DNA from: Isoetes taiwanensis
Lineage: Eukaryota; Streptophyta; Lycopodiopsida; Isoetales; Isoetaceae
NCBI GenBank assembly: GCA_021234155.1
Contig: JAJEKV010000008.1
Location: forward strand, 14,073,410 to 14,137,409
Length of the DNA stretch: 64,000 nt
Direction: 5' to 3'
The notes beneath the pieces were generated by a model that made no database searches, was not told the origin of the DNA, and saw only the letters and a list, made by a program, of their open reading frames with translations. A program made the position numbers and the translations under genes. Positions 1-11,449 of the stretch are shown here, piece by piece; within the stretch, counting starts at the first letter, position 1, and every line of letters begins with the position of its first letter.

Positions 1-523
1 ATTATCAAAAATGCCCACGTCCATTTTCTTATAAGTAGAGCTTTTGTACATCTTTGTTGTCTTAAACGGATTATCTGCTTGTATTTAAATTGGATTTCCA
101 CCTCACGTGTTACTTGTTGATTGTATGATGCATTTCTATGCCAACGCTGGTCTGGCTATTGCAGGACATGTGCAGGACATTGTAGGATGTGCAACATGTT
201 TAACATGTTTAACAGTGTGCAGCATCATAGTAATAATGAAGCTTTAGGGATTTTTGCATAAATGCAAAGAAACCAAGTACTTATCAGAGTTTTAAAAGCA
301 TGCAATAGAAGTTTATTTATGCAAAAAATATACATCTGGATGATGCAACTTGGTCCATCTAGGAGGACTTTCAACAGAGACAGATAAGAATAAGGTGGTC
401 ATGAAACATGTATTTAGAAATCTACAATTCTCTCTTTGTTTGATATGCATTTTGTTTTGGCATTGCCTTCCAAGACGAGGCAATCTTGAACCTTGCTTTG
501 TCCCATCTTATCTTATTTGGCAG
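1..523. other. AT-rich upstream flank of the mTERF relic
   Basis: No coding signal was recognised. A short internally repetitive patch at about 165-225 carries variants of GCAGGACAT and AACATGTTT. A splice-acceptor-like stretch ending TTATTTGGCAG at 513-523 directly precedes the first mTERF homology, so an upstream intron and first exon outside recognition are possible. Confidence 0.4.
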
Positions 524-2083
524 TAGCAAACACCCGAGTTGCACCTCACTTGCTCAAGAAAAAGAAGAATGAAAAATCAGGTAAGTCTTCTTTCGAAGAG
601 CCCTCTGTAAGTTGGGAAGAAGTTCAAAATTACAAACATCAGATATTAGGACGAGAAGAAGTGTTGGCATTTCTTAGAGAGGAGGGCATAGAGCCGGATG
701 AGTTTGAAGACGTGGAGCTCTTTACAACCGTAGATGTATTGAAGGAAAGAATAGATTTTCTTATAAAGCTTGGCCTGCAAGAAGAAGACATCAATGCGTA
801 TCCTCTAATGATATGATGTAGCGTGAAGAGAAATATGATTCCTGTGCTTTCTTATTTGGAGCAGCTAGGAGTTACCCCATAGGGGTTATTGACTCTAATT
901 CCAAAATTTCCGTCTGTACTGCGGTGTAGTGTGGTGATGGACTTGCAACCTGTTATAACTTATGCGGAAGGTCTGGGTGTTCAAAGGAACAATTTGCCAA
1001 GAGTTTTGATGAGGTACCCAGATTTCTTAGGGTTTAAGCTACAAGGAACTATAAGCACTTCAACAGCATATTTAGTAGGTATTGGACTCAATCCCAGGGG
1101 AATAGGATCTATTATCACAGCATCTCCTGAAATTCTTACCATGCGGGTAGGGAACAATATTAAGCCAAAGGTTGATTATCTTTGTAGCTTGGGCCTTCAA
1201 AAGGAAGAAGTAGCTGCGATACTAGAGAAGCACCCTTACATACTGGGTGGCGGAATGCTAGATGATAAATTGAGACCTTACGTCCAGGCTCTATTCAGCA
1301 TCGGTGTACGAAAGGAGTCCATGCCCCATATCATTATGCAATTTCCAGACTTGTTTGAAGTTGACCTTCCGGATAATCTTATCAACAAAAAGAAATGGCT
1401 AGTAGAGCATGTTGGTGTCGATTCCAAAGATATTCCAGGCATGCTTGAAAAGCTGCCTCAACTGGTTATAGTTGATGAAGATAAAGCTATCCAACGAGTA
1501 GCCTTTTTGATAGATTCAGTTGGATTTACACCAGAGCAGGTAGCAAAGATGGTTATCTCTTGTCCTCAACTCCTTACTATTAGGATCAGGGAAACAATGA
1601 TGGCCAACCTGGACTATTTCTTCTTGGAAATGAGGAGACCCCCTGTTGAATTAATAGAATTTCCTGAGTATTTTATTTACAGCCTTAAGACTAGAATACA
1701 ACCACAGTATGAAGAAGTTAAGATGAAGGGAATCAAATGTAAGCTTGCAATGGTTTCTTCAATGAAGTGATGCAGTGTTCACATAACGCCTTAGTTTGGA
1801 CTACATAGAGAGGCCTCTTATCATAATAGATGTTGCTAAAGAAGCATCAGGGAATGATCATAGTGGACTTGAAGAGAACGGTGCCTTTTCCTTTGAGGAC
1901 GAAAGGAATGCCATTGTTACTGAATTTGAAATAAATAGGATGCCATTAGAAGCTCACCTTGACCACAGAGCTTTGGATGATGAAACTGGTTCTGAACTTT
2001 CAGATGATGATGAAATTCTTTTCTCAGACAATGAAGATGATGGCGAGGTTTTAAATGTTCAGAAGACAGGTGCTGGGTTGTGA
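524..2083 (+). pseudogene. mTERF-family protein (BSM/RUG2, mTERF4-like), disabled copy
   Basis: mTERF proteins are organelle-targeted helical-repeat proteins that bind nucleic acid. The BSM/RUG2 (mTERF4) type acts in chloroplast and mitochondrial RNA metabolism. Conserved segments follow the family order: STVDV-like TTVDVLKERIDFL near 730, then CSVKRNMIPVLSYLEQLGV, then repeats with the mTERF signature (PxxL / YP-type ends) to about 1740, then RLSLDYIE and a long acidic tail (about 1860-2060) typical of this clade. The frame is broken. In-frame TGA lies at 814-816 where the family has Gly before CSV. TAG lies at 880-882. A +1 shift falls near 1740 (family KGIKCSL; here the frame continues as SLQWFLQ in the next frame). 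TGA at 1763-1765 and TAA at 1784-1786 lie in that shifted frame. Between lesions about 290 codons are open, so decay looks recent. No upstream transit peptide is visible. The subfamily call rests on remembered family sequence, without alignment. Confidence 0.85.
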
Positions 2084-3240
2084 AGCCTTGCTTGCAAAAG
2101 TATGAATTGGTAACTGGGATATATGCCAAGAATGCATGGTCAACTTAGGCACTTGTACTACATGGTTTGGGAAAGGACCAAAGACTGGTTGCCATCTTTT
2201 GCATGCATTTAAAATGCAGAAGTCTAGGACAAGAGCAAGTATCAAGGTATGGCAATAGATGTTCGTTCTTTTTCTATTTTGGTTCAATAATAGTATATTA
2301 AGAATTTTGGTTTCTGTGATGCAATTATAACAGGCTGATTCTTGAAATATATTCAAATCTTTGAATTCTAGGAACAAAGAGGTTGGATTTGCTTGTCCAT
2401 ATCAGGGATGGAAAATACGAACAAATTTTCTGAGCAGTTAATAGATTGTCTATCTGCATTAACAAGGGCAAGCATGAGATCAAAGAGCGAGTTTCAACAT
2501 AGTGATCTATTTGCCTGCCGGGCAAAATGTGAAGGTGCTGATGAGGGGAGATGGTTTACATCATTTGAGAAATATGGGCTCTAAGATCTACATCTGACAC
2601 TACAATAATTCTTGACATGGCTCAAGCTATATATTATATGTTGTTGCATATGTTTCTCATAACAATGGGACATGTTTCTGTGAATCTACATGATTAATGT
2701 TGCAGCCGTTTAGATGATTGGATGCACTATCTAATTATGTAAACAACTTTTGTTTTCTTCAATCTTTTTCTTTATTTTCATTGGAAACATGTGTGGAAGT
2801 TGCATACTTTCTATTGCTATAAATTTCAAAAGTACAAACTTCAATGACCAAAAAACCATATTGAAGCGAAAACCTATTTGCAAGAAAATTAAAGAAGTAA
2901 AGTCATCATACATTTGCTGCTTTAAACAGGAAACGATCTCTATTTATAAATTCTTCTCTCTATTTGGGATCTCTCTATTTAGATACAAGTGGTACATGGC
3001 TGTTACTTTGCCCTTTGTGTTGGAATTTAATTGAGCCTTATCTAACATATGTAATTGCTATAGGCAAGATTTGCTTGTATCTTCTACAAGAGATTCTTGT
3101 GTCATCATGGGGAAACAAGATGCTTACACGTCAATGGGTTGCCCTCGGAAGACCCATTGATGTGACAACCACGTAAGCCACGACCAAGCCTACACCACAA
3201 CTACGTACGCCTCAACCTCGCTTACATCCTCCCATAATAC
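2084..3240. other. Region downstream of the mTERF relic, no gene recognised
   Basis: The sequence is AT-rich with short open frames only. The open stretch at about 2393-2584 (+) does not resemble a family I know. The interval probably contains the former 3' untranslated region of the mTERF copy and intergenic DNA. Confidence 0.4.
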
Positions 3241-4755
3241 TATAAAGAAAGGCGACTATCATCTAATAAACTAAATTGCCACAATGGTACCATACCAAAA
3301 CACCAAAGCTTCAAGATCCCTATGACAGCACCAAACCTGCATATCGTCGACAATACTAAAAGGAAAGATGTCATGCCATTTACCAAACGAAATTGCGTAA
3401 AAACCAAAGAGACCCATATGGGCAACTAATTTTAATTGTAAGTAAGAAAAGTGATCATGTCCATAATCGTTTGTATCCTTGCAACCATTAACATTTGAGA
3501 TGAAGTGTATTACTTAATCATTGGGTTGGTCTCTTTGGCCACTAGCATTGAAGTTCTAAAAGATTCATGTACTAGCTGTTCAGTTCTCCCTTTTTGGGTT
3601 GCCCTTAGGGTGGCAAACCCTAGCTCAGGTCATACAATAGGAGATGTTCCTGAGCTCTTCAAAATAGAAAGAATTTTACTAAAACATTTTTGAATTGCAA
3701 CAATTCTATAAAGCTTCTTCTTCTTTTTTTGAAGAATAACAAGTTTTACTTCATATTATACACTCAAAATATTACAAAGTACTTCCAGAAGTAAGAAATG
3801 TCCCTGAAGCATCAATCACTTTTAGATGATCATTCCATATTGGAATTTTAATACGATCAGGCAAATTGGAGATCTGAAAGCAATTATACAACTTCTTACG
3901 AATTTCTTGAAGCACCACGTGAGAAGAAATACGCTTATCATAAAAGACCTTTCTTCGCCTTCGCTTCTATACACTCCATATTAGCCAAGACTTTGCCATG
4001 TGAAATGCAATCCTTTTAGAAGCGATCCAATCGATTTGGATAAATACCCAAAAGAAAGTGCTGACTATCCAAAGATACTCCAAAAGAGAATGCGCCGGGA
4101 CCTAAGACTACTTAGCTCGCGACACAAATATAAACAGTGCTCAATGTTTCAATGCACCGCTCACACATTGGGCAAAGTGGGCTTACTCCCTTTAAAGCGA
4201 TGAACCATCCGATTAACTCTCAAAGAGCCGATGGATCACCGCCAAAGTAGAACATTTACCTTTGGAGGATTATATTTAGACCAAACAAGGTTCCGGATGG
4301 ATTGCCATTGAGAAGGCAAAGTCCGTAGTGCCATTTTCGAAGGTGATAAAATACTTGAGGAGGTAAGCAACCAGAGCATGAACTTACTAGCTTCTTGCCT
4401 TCTTTAATACCTTGAACAAAGTTCCAAAGATCTCTTGTTACCCACCTTCTTAATTAGAGGAAGAGCACTTGCTACATAAGCCCATATAGTGATATCTTTA
4501 TTCAACAACCCATATGTCTCCCAAAACCATTGCCAAGGAGCAATGTCAATACCAAAATACCACTCGCTCAATAGAAATAATACCGCTCTCCTCCACCTCG
4601 CTTTGGGAATACACATGCATAAATTCTACAACTGGGTGTAGTTGTCCATGAGTATACAAAGGCAACCACATAAAGGGGGAAGATGCCTGGAGACAAGCTT
4701 CCCAATCAAATGTAATCATCTGCTGGACTACACACCGACCCGATTTTTGGTCCAC
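3240..4755 (-). mobile_element. LINE 3' relic (zf-RVT / C-terminal region)
   Basis: Read on the minus strand, this carries the C-terminal region of plant L1-type LINE polyproteins. A segment near 4275-4230 reads VWSKYNPPKVNVLLWR, the typical start of the zf-RVT domain. It is followed at about 4190-4130 by a CPMCERCIET zinc-binding motif in which the Cys pair precedes the Glu-Thr (usual family pattern: C-x2-C, ET, HLF, C). Further down, about 3930-3860, lies a W/IP-rich tail. Stops and frameshifts are present throughout, so it is non-functional. No RT palm domain is seen at higher coordinates, which indicates the common 5' truncation. Confidence 0.7.
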
Positions 4756-6480
4756 AGATTTGTTTTTAGTTGTACTGGAAGTGTTGTTTTATGCCAAAAA
4801 CAACACCAAAATGGCCCCAAAAGTCCACGCGGGTCTGCTTATCCGGATTTGCACAAAGAGACAAGTGGTTTTTGGCAAAATTTTCCATGGTGGTCTTTTG
4901 GCAAAAAATCCACGCCAGAGAAAAAATTGACATAGTTTTTGTGATTTTTTGTCAACGTGTATTTTTTTTCCTTCCTTCACGTTGTTTTTAATGTAACCAT
5001 GCGTTTTTATCTTTGAAAATTCCATGCGAGGGTCTCGATATTACCACACGTGAAAAGCTAAATTACAAACAAGAGTACAATATTAATTTCAATATTAGTA
5101 CACATGGAAAACCTGTAAAAGGCGCTTTTTTTCCTTTTCAATATGTGTGTTGTTTTTTTCTCTACTTGTAGTTCTTTTAAGTTGATATTGTTTTCCCAAA
5201 AAAGGATATATAATATTCAAGAAACCCACATGTATTGTTTTAAAATAGTTGTTGTTTTCAAATATTTTCCATCTTTCTATGTGTTGATATTTTTTCCTCC
5301 ATATGTAGTTTTAAAGGGTGCTATTGTTTTTAATGCTATTAACTATTGTTTTTCTAAAATAAGGACATGTAGAAAAACATTATTATGACACATAGAAAAA
5401 GAGAGGTGTTGTTTCTAATGTGTCTTTTGACCAATAAAAATTTTAACACGTGGCATACTTTTAAAATGAAAAAGCACGATTTTAAATAATAAAATATCAA
5501 CACGTGGTAGCACAATTAAAAAAAAAAATTAGTCTATACCATAATTTAAAAGTTAATATATCATGAATTGTTTATTGATTTTGTTTATTTTAAAATAACA
5601 AAGCCTTTTGGGAATCGAACCCAAACAAACCCATAAAGCATAATATTGTTCGATTGTAATTGGAATTCTAAGATTCTAATTGACAAAGTAATGGAGAAGA
5701 TGCGGCTTATTTTTTGTTGTATTGTTAAGTGAATTATTGGTTTGAGAGAAAAATCCAGAACATAAGTCATAACCTTGGCAATGGATGCATTGAAACACTA
5801 AAATTATACAAAAAGACTTTTATTTATTGCCTTTACTACTTAAGTTTTACAATCTGACAAAAATGGTTTGCCTATTATTAAAGAAATATCATGCCAGTGA
5901 TACAAAACTGTTACCATGCAATAGTACTGCTGCAACATTTTCTACTGCTGCAACGTTTTCTTCATTTTCCTCTACGTATTCTCTGACAAAGAAAGTAAAG
6001 AAAGTCTCGTGAGAATATGATTAAATCTCAAATTCCAACAAAAAACAAATGACACACCTCAAACTTCAGCCCCAATAGCAGCGGAAATCCCTTGCAAAAC
6101 TCCAAGACAGCTTTTTGGCTCCTTTGCATGCTAAAAAAAAAAAGAGGAAGCAAAAGAGTTAGAATTAAGGTTAGATCACTTACATCAAAGATAGAAATAC
6201 CGTGAAATGGGTTGAAACAACTTGGAAGCTTCGTGCTTCCATTTCGATTTTCTCGCAGGCAAGGTTGGAGCCGGGCTTTGAAGGGTGAGCCAGACATTAC
6301 GGATTCACATCCACTTCGGTGATGTCGTGGCTTCAAATCGTGGCTTCAGATCCGCTTCGTGCCATGGCTACGGTCATCGCTTCGATGTTTGTGGCCTAGG
6401 TAACATCCCGGGTCAGGCCAAGGTAGGGAAGAAACCCCGCCGCCCTATATGGGTCTTTTTTCACACGCATGGGGCTTCTA
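4756..6480. other. AT-rich intergenic DNA
   Basis: No coding region was recognised. The sequence is rich in homopolymers, especially at 4950-5560. A tRNA T-arm-like string at 5605-5630 (minus) has no acceptor or anticodon arm around it. Confidence 0.4.
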
Positions 6481-6482
6481 CT

Positions 6483-6832
6483 AATATCATCTCTTTCAGC
6501 AATTTTCTTCGATTCTCCGACTATGTAGATACACTGTGGCATCATCAAGAATTTGGACCCTTTATCCTATTTAATATAAAGGCTTAAACACTCTCAAATT
6601 CACGCTTTAACTTTCATTCTAGTTACTAAACCCGGACACTGCAAGCCAGAATGCTAGCAAAAACCTTTTATGCTCATAACGCAGAGGCTTAAACTATTCT
6701 CAAATTATCTTCATGCTTGTTAGAAAACTAACCCGCAGCGTAATAAGACTAGCAAAGTTCCCATTCGCATCACGGTTTAATATCATCTCTTTCGGCCAAT
6801 TTTCTTCGATTCTCCGTCCCCACTATGTAGAT
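6483..6832 (+). repeat. Dispersed direct repeat, about 50 bp, two copies
   Basis: A string containing AATATCATCTCTTTC, then AATTTTCTTCGATTCTCCG and CTATGTAGAT, occurs at about 6484-6530 and again at about 6779-6832, roughly 296 bp apart. The second copy has small insertions. The surrounding 6300-7100 is GC-richer than its neighbours and has no recognisable coding content. Confidence 0.6.
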
Positions 6833-7239
6833 CCTTGTCATAATTCACCGCTACGGTACCGGAGCTTCGGCCTAGCCGCGGTAGGTCCCAGCTTCTATTG
6901 CCCTCAATCCTCTCGAACTATGCCTCCTACTCTTATGTTTTTCATTTCTGGCCCAAGCTTTTGGCCATCCCTTCTATCCATACCGCTGCGAGCATCCCTT
7001 CGCCTTGGTCCGAATCTTCTCTATCCCTTTTCGCTTTGTGTTTTTGAGCCGATCTAATGAGGAAGAATGCCGACGCGCATCTTCATAGTGGCGGTGGTGG
7101 CGATGGCTATTGTCGCGGTCCCGGTTAAGACGATCTTTGTGGAGGGCGCCATAGCCAAGCTTGATCCCACACCACCGACAACTTCAGATTCGAATGGGGG
7201 AAACTAGCCAAAGGTGGGAGATCGGGCAATTAATTCACC

Positions 7240-7385
7240 AAACCAGGATTGCAATCCCGTACCGGCCCATCTCGCCAAAAAATCTGGCCATCCATCCCAT
7301 TATCGCAACCAATAAGATTACACTACGGATCACAATCTCGCCGCCCATCTTGGCCAAAATCTAGGCCATCCATCTCGCCACTATG
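7240..7385. repeat. Short degenerate tandem repeat (CCATCTCGCC / GGCCATCCATC)
   Basis: The words CCCATCTCGCCAAAAAATC and CCATCTTGGCCAAAATC alternate with GGCCATCCATC two to three times. It is a simple duplicated segment, with no coding interpretation. Confidence 0.5.
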
Positions 7386-7562
7386 TATATTGATTTTTAA
7401 CTTTAATTTTCAACATGTGATCACATGTTCCATTATTTTTACGGGGTATGGTTCCTTATGGGTCTTGCTATATTCAAGCCACATGGCCATGGCCAAAATG
7501 GCTTGAAGCCGCTGCATGCACACCCCTTGCCTTCGAGCGTTACCATACAACCATCAATTCCA

Positions 7563-8085
7563 ATGGATATGATTATTCAGCTTCTTGTCATAATCTTATC
7601 CATTGCTCTAGTTGGATGTTCCATTAGAGACAATGGATTTCGTACTAAAAATACCAGGGGCAAAAGCATAAAAAATAACGAGTTCTCGGTAGAACATTAG
7701 TGGTGGCATAATGGTATCAACCCTTCTTTTTTTATATCTCCTCTTTGAAAGTTTGAACTTCACTAATTTGATTCCATTTTATATGCAGTCCAACGTATCC
7801 AACACCTCCTCCTCCAACATATGCACCACGTCCACCTCCAACATATCCATCACCTCCTCCAACATATCCACCACCTCTACTTCCAGCCACACCCCTAGTC
7901 ATGCCACCCCTTGCCACCCAATCCCATTATTCCTCCTAGGCCAAACACTCTACACCTCCACCTAAGTATGAAAATTCAAATCTCGGATACCCAACAATTC
8001 ACCTCCACCTAATTATGCAATTCAATCTTAGCATACACCAACAATTCACCTCCACCTAATTATGACAATTCAACCTAGAACATCA
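7563..8085 (+). pseudogene. Secreted proline-rich (extensin/PRP-like) protein, probably decayed
   Basis: An ATG at 7563 opens 44 codons beginning with a hydrophobic signal-peptide-like segment (MDMIIQLLVIILSIALVGCS). After a possible intron whose acceptor TATATGCAG ends at 7788, the + frame from 7790 reads PTYPTPPPPTYAPRPPPTYP and continues with PPPTYPPP. This is the repetitive Pro/Tyr composition of cell-wall proline-rich proteins. It stops after about 50 codons. Beyond it, 7950-8075 contains three degenerate copies of a unit encoding PPPNYDNS plus NLGY, now out of frame with one another by small indels. The signal peptide followed by PPPxY repeats suggests a former cell-wall structural protein. 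The exon-exon phase is uncertain: the donor could be near 7676 or 7689, and neither is strong. Confidence 0.45.
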
Positions 8086-8221
8086 AACCATTACCACCAC
8101 CACCATAGCAAGATATATCGAGCTAATACTAAGGGAGATAAGTGAACTTTATCCAACTATATACTAACATCAAATGAACCTATGCATACAAGGTAGTCAT
8201 TCCAATATTTTCAACTAATCT

Positions 8222-8855
8222 TAAGGAGCCTAGGTGGTAGTTTGAGCCACCTTGGCACGCTTGAGCCTAGGTGGTGATGGTTGGAGCCACCTTGGCATGT
8301 TGGAGCCTAGGTGGCATGTTGGAGCCTAGGTGGCACATTGGAGCCTAGGTGGCATGCTAGAGCCTCACGCCAGGCATGTTGGAGCCCTCACGTGGCATGT
8401 TGAAGCCCAGGTGGCATGTTGGAGCCTAGGTGGCATATTTGAGCCACCTTGGCATGCTTGATCCTAGGTGGCACGTTGGAGCCAACTTGGCATGTTGGAG
8501 CTCACGCGGCATGTTGGGAGCACGCTGGCATGTAGGAGCCCACGTGGGCCTAGGTGGCATGTTTGACCCATGGAGCCCACGCGGGCATGTTGAAGCCATA
8601 TGTGGTGACATGTTGGAGCCTAGGTGGCATATTTGAGCCACCTTGGCATGCTTGAGCCTAGGTGGCACGCTGGAGCCAACTTGGCATGTTGGAGCTCACG
8701 TGGGCACGCTTGAGCCCGTGGCATGTTGGAGCCTAGGTGGCATGCTAGGTGGCATGTTGGAGCCCACATGGCATGTTGGAGCGTAGGTGGCATGTTGGAG
8801 CCCACGTGGCATGTTGGAGCCAAGGTGGCACGATGGAGCCTAGGTGGCCAGACCC
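8222..8855 (+). repeat. Minisatellite, unit about 20 bp (GGAGCCTAGGTGGCATGTTG)
   Basis: About thirty imperfect head-to-tail copies of a unit like GGAGCCTAGGTGGCATGTTG. Variants replace CCTAGGTGG with CCCACGTGG or CACCTTGG and CATGTTG with CACGCTTG. A larger period is visible: the block at 8425-8520 recurs at 8625-8705. The array is open in several frames on both strands, giving long but meaningless ORFs. Confidence 0.9.
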
Positions 8856-8892
8856 CAGGAGACGGACATCACAAAGGTTACCAAGGCAAGGC

Positions 8893-9699
8893 TTTCCTAC
8901 CAAGCACTCCTCCGGAGGGCAAATGCCAATGCCTCCCTTCCCGAACTCGGTTCCCTATCCCATCGCTGAATTCTCCATTCAAGTAACTTGCTTCGAAAGC
9001 AGGCTCAAAAAATTCAAGATATGTCCGGAGAACATATCAAACCGCAAAGTGTCCCCGCAAGGTAATCGCGTAGAAACCCAAGTGTTTTGTCGTCGGGCAA
9101 GATAAAGGTTCGAATGGAGATTTGACTTTGCCATGTCGTCCTAAACAAATAAATTACTCTAGAGACCAAGTTACATGGTCATTTTTTGCAGCAAAAGAAA
9201 CACCTAACCCTCTACATGGCAAAAGATTCCGCACCATCCGCTAAGGCCAATTCACTACTTAACGTGTTGGACATGAGCTACTTTGGCGCTTCCAAAGCAG
9301 GGTGGTCTGGCCCCACTAAACTTGGTCTCCGTGGTAATGTCGATGTTTCGAACCGCTGGCGTGAAGTCGATCACGCTCCCGGTGGGAGAGTTGCCCGTAA
9401 AGGGGCTGTGGACCCCGTAGAGGACCTTTTTTGGGTCGAACTTCTTCGAAGGTTTTAGGCCTCGCTCTCAAGGCCAATGCCCTCCCATTACCTCATGACA
9501 TTGTGCAAGATCCTGGTCCACCGGACGGGTATGGTTTCCAAAACGTAAACCCCGCGTATGCTGCTAGGTTATTGTAGGGTTTACATTATGGAGGTCGAAG
9601 TTTTATTCGATTGCACTTGAGACATGGTCGAAGCCGCAGCTGGAAAACCACAAGCAATAGAAACCGACGAAATGGGGTTTGGATTTACCGAAGGCGTGC
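8893..9699 (+). repeat. About 805-bp tandem repeat, copy 1
   Basis: The copy starts at GCTTTCCTACC and contains, in order, GAATTCTCCATTCAAGTAAC, CAAGTGTTTTGTCG, ACCAAGTTACA, GCCAATTCACTACTTAACG, GAGTTGCCCG and CCTCATGACATT. It then carries the inverted pair TCCAAAACGTAAACCCC / GGGTTTACATTATGGAGG flanking CTAGGTTATTGTA. It is GC-richer than its surroundings. I recognise no protein in either strand. Confidence 0.9.
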
Positions 9700-10504
9700 T
9701 TTCCTACTCAGTGTCCTCCTCGGGAGGGCAAATGCCAATGCCTCCCCTTCCTGAACCCGTTTCCCTATCCTAATCGCTGAATTCTCCATTCAAGTAACTT
9801 TGCTTCGAAAGTGCTCAAAAAATTCAAGATCCGGTCCGGAGAACGATAAAACCGCGAAAGTGTCCCCTGCAATCGGACCGTAGAAACCCAAGTGTTTTGT
9901 CGTTCGGGCAAGACAAAGGCCCCGGAATGGAGATTTGACTTCGCCATGTCGGCCAAAACAAAATAAATTACCCTAGGGACCAAGTTACACCTGGCCATTT
10001 TTGCAAAAAAAAAGAAACACGAACCCTCTACATGGCAAGATTCCTCGCACCCTTCGCTAAGGCCAATTCACTACTTAACGTGTTGGACATGAGCTACTTT
10101 GGCGCCCGGGAGCAGGGTGGTCTTCCGCCTACCTAAAACTTGGTCTCCGTGGTAATGTCGATGTTTCGAAGTCCGCTGGCGCAGTCGATCACGCCCGGGT
10201 GGGAGAGTTGCCCGCCCTGCGGCCAAGGACCCTCCGTAGAGGACCTTTGGGTCGAACTTCTTCGAAGGTTTTAGGGCTCCGCCATCCGGGCCAACGCCTC
10301 CCACTACCTCATGACATTCAGGCAAGATCCCGGGTCCAACCGGCCAGGTATGACCTCCAAAACGTAAAACCCCGTGGGTTGCTAGGTTATTGTAGGATTT
10401 ACGCTATGGAGGTCGAAGTTTTATTCCTGCACTTGAGACATGGTGCGCTTGAAAACCGTGGCAATAGAAACCCAATTTTAAATGGGGTTTGGATTTACCG
10501 GTGC
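9700..10504 (+). repeat. About 805-bp tandem repeat, copy 2
   Basis: The same landmarks as copy 1 recur in the same order at an offset of about 806 bp, with scattered substitutions and indels. Head-to-tail junction with copies 1 and 3. Confidence 0.9.
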
Positions 10505-11305
10505 GCTTTTCCTACCGCATCCTCCTGAAGGGCAAACGCCAATGCCTCCCTTTTCGAACACGCTTCCTATCCGATCGCTGAATTCTCCATTCAAGTAACT
10601 TGTTTTCGAAAGCAGGCTCAAAAAATTCAAGATCTGTCCCGAGAACATATCAAAACCGCAAAGTGTCCCCGCAATGACTTGGTAAAAACCAAGTGTTTTG
10701 TCGTTCGGGGCAAAGTACAAAGGCCCCGCAATGGAGATTTGACTTTGCCATGTCGCCTAAACGCTGAAATTACCCTAGGGACCAAGTTACACACGGCCAT
10801 GTTTTGCAGCAAAAGAAACACTAACCCTCTACATGGCAAGATTTCGCACCCTCCGCTTAAGGCCAATTCACTACTCTAACGTGTTGGACATGAGCTACTT
10901 TGGCGCTTCCAGAGCGGGGTGGTCTTCGCCTACCTAAACTTGGTCCCGGGTAATGTCAATGCTTCGAAGTCCGCTGGCGAGTCGCATCACGCCCGGTGGG
11001 AGAGTTGCCCGTCTGCGGGCCGTGGACCTCCAGAGAGGACCTTTGGGCTCCGCCCCGAAGGTTTTAGGGCTCCATCTTACGCCACGCCAATGCCCCCACT
11101 ACCTCATGACATTAGGCAAGATCCCGTCCAATCCCCGGTAGGTAGCCTCCAAAACGTAAACCCCGCGGCGCTGCTAGGTTATTGTAGGGTTTACGCTATG
11201 GAGGTCGAAGTTTTATTCGGTTGCACTTGAGACATGGTCGGTAGAAGTCGCAGCTTGAAAAACCGTAAGCAATAGAAAACTAATTTAAATGGGGTTTGGA
11301 TTTAT
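10505..11305 (+). repeat. About 805-bp tandem repeat, copy 3
   Basis: Same order of landmarks, offset about 803 bp. It ends with the same GGGTTTGGATTTA tail that precedes the next unit in copies 1 and 2, then breaks into unrelated sequence at about 11305. Confidence 0.9.
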
Positions 11306-11449
11306 CCTCCTCCCTGTCGCAATTAGAAGTCAAGAACACATTTTGTAGTAGCAAATTTTTGGAATGATTCGACGCCAATAGATCCAAAGTCTGTTATTTC
11401 AAGCTTACCATGGCTCAAGCATGCATGTTAGAAAAAGGTACACAGGTCC

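Noticed and set aside
814-882. Stops in the mTERF copy repaired by U-to-C RNA editing, as in fern and hornwort organelles
   Set aside because: Such editing is known for organelle transcripts, not nuclear genes. The TGA at 814 replaces a family Gly, which U-to-C change would not restore, and there is also a frameshift.
5600-5640. tRNA-like T-arm (minus strand, GGTTCGATTCCC)
   Set aside because: No matching acceptor stem, D-arm or anticodon arm lies at the right distance.
8222-8855. CRISPR-like array of short repeats
   Set aside because: Units are contiguous with no unique spacers, and the DNA is nuclear plant sequence. It is a minisatellite.
8426-9105. Long open frames (60-118 codons, both strands) across the minisatellite
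   Set aside because: They are the translation of a 20-bp repeat in several frames (WHVGAHM-type and CHLGSNMP-type) and carry no independent coding signal.
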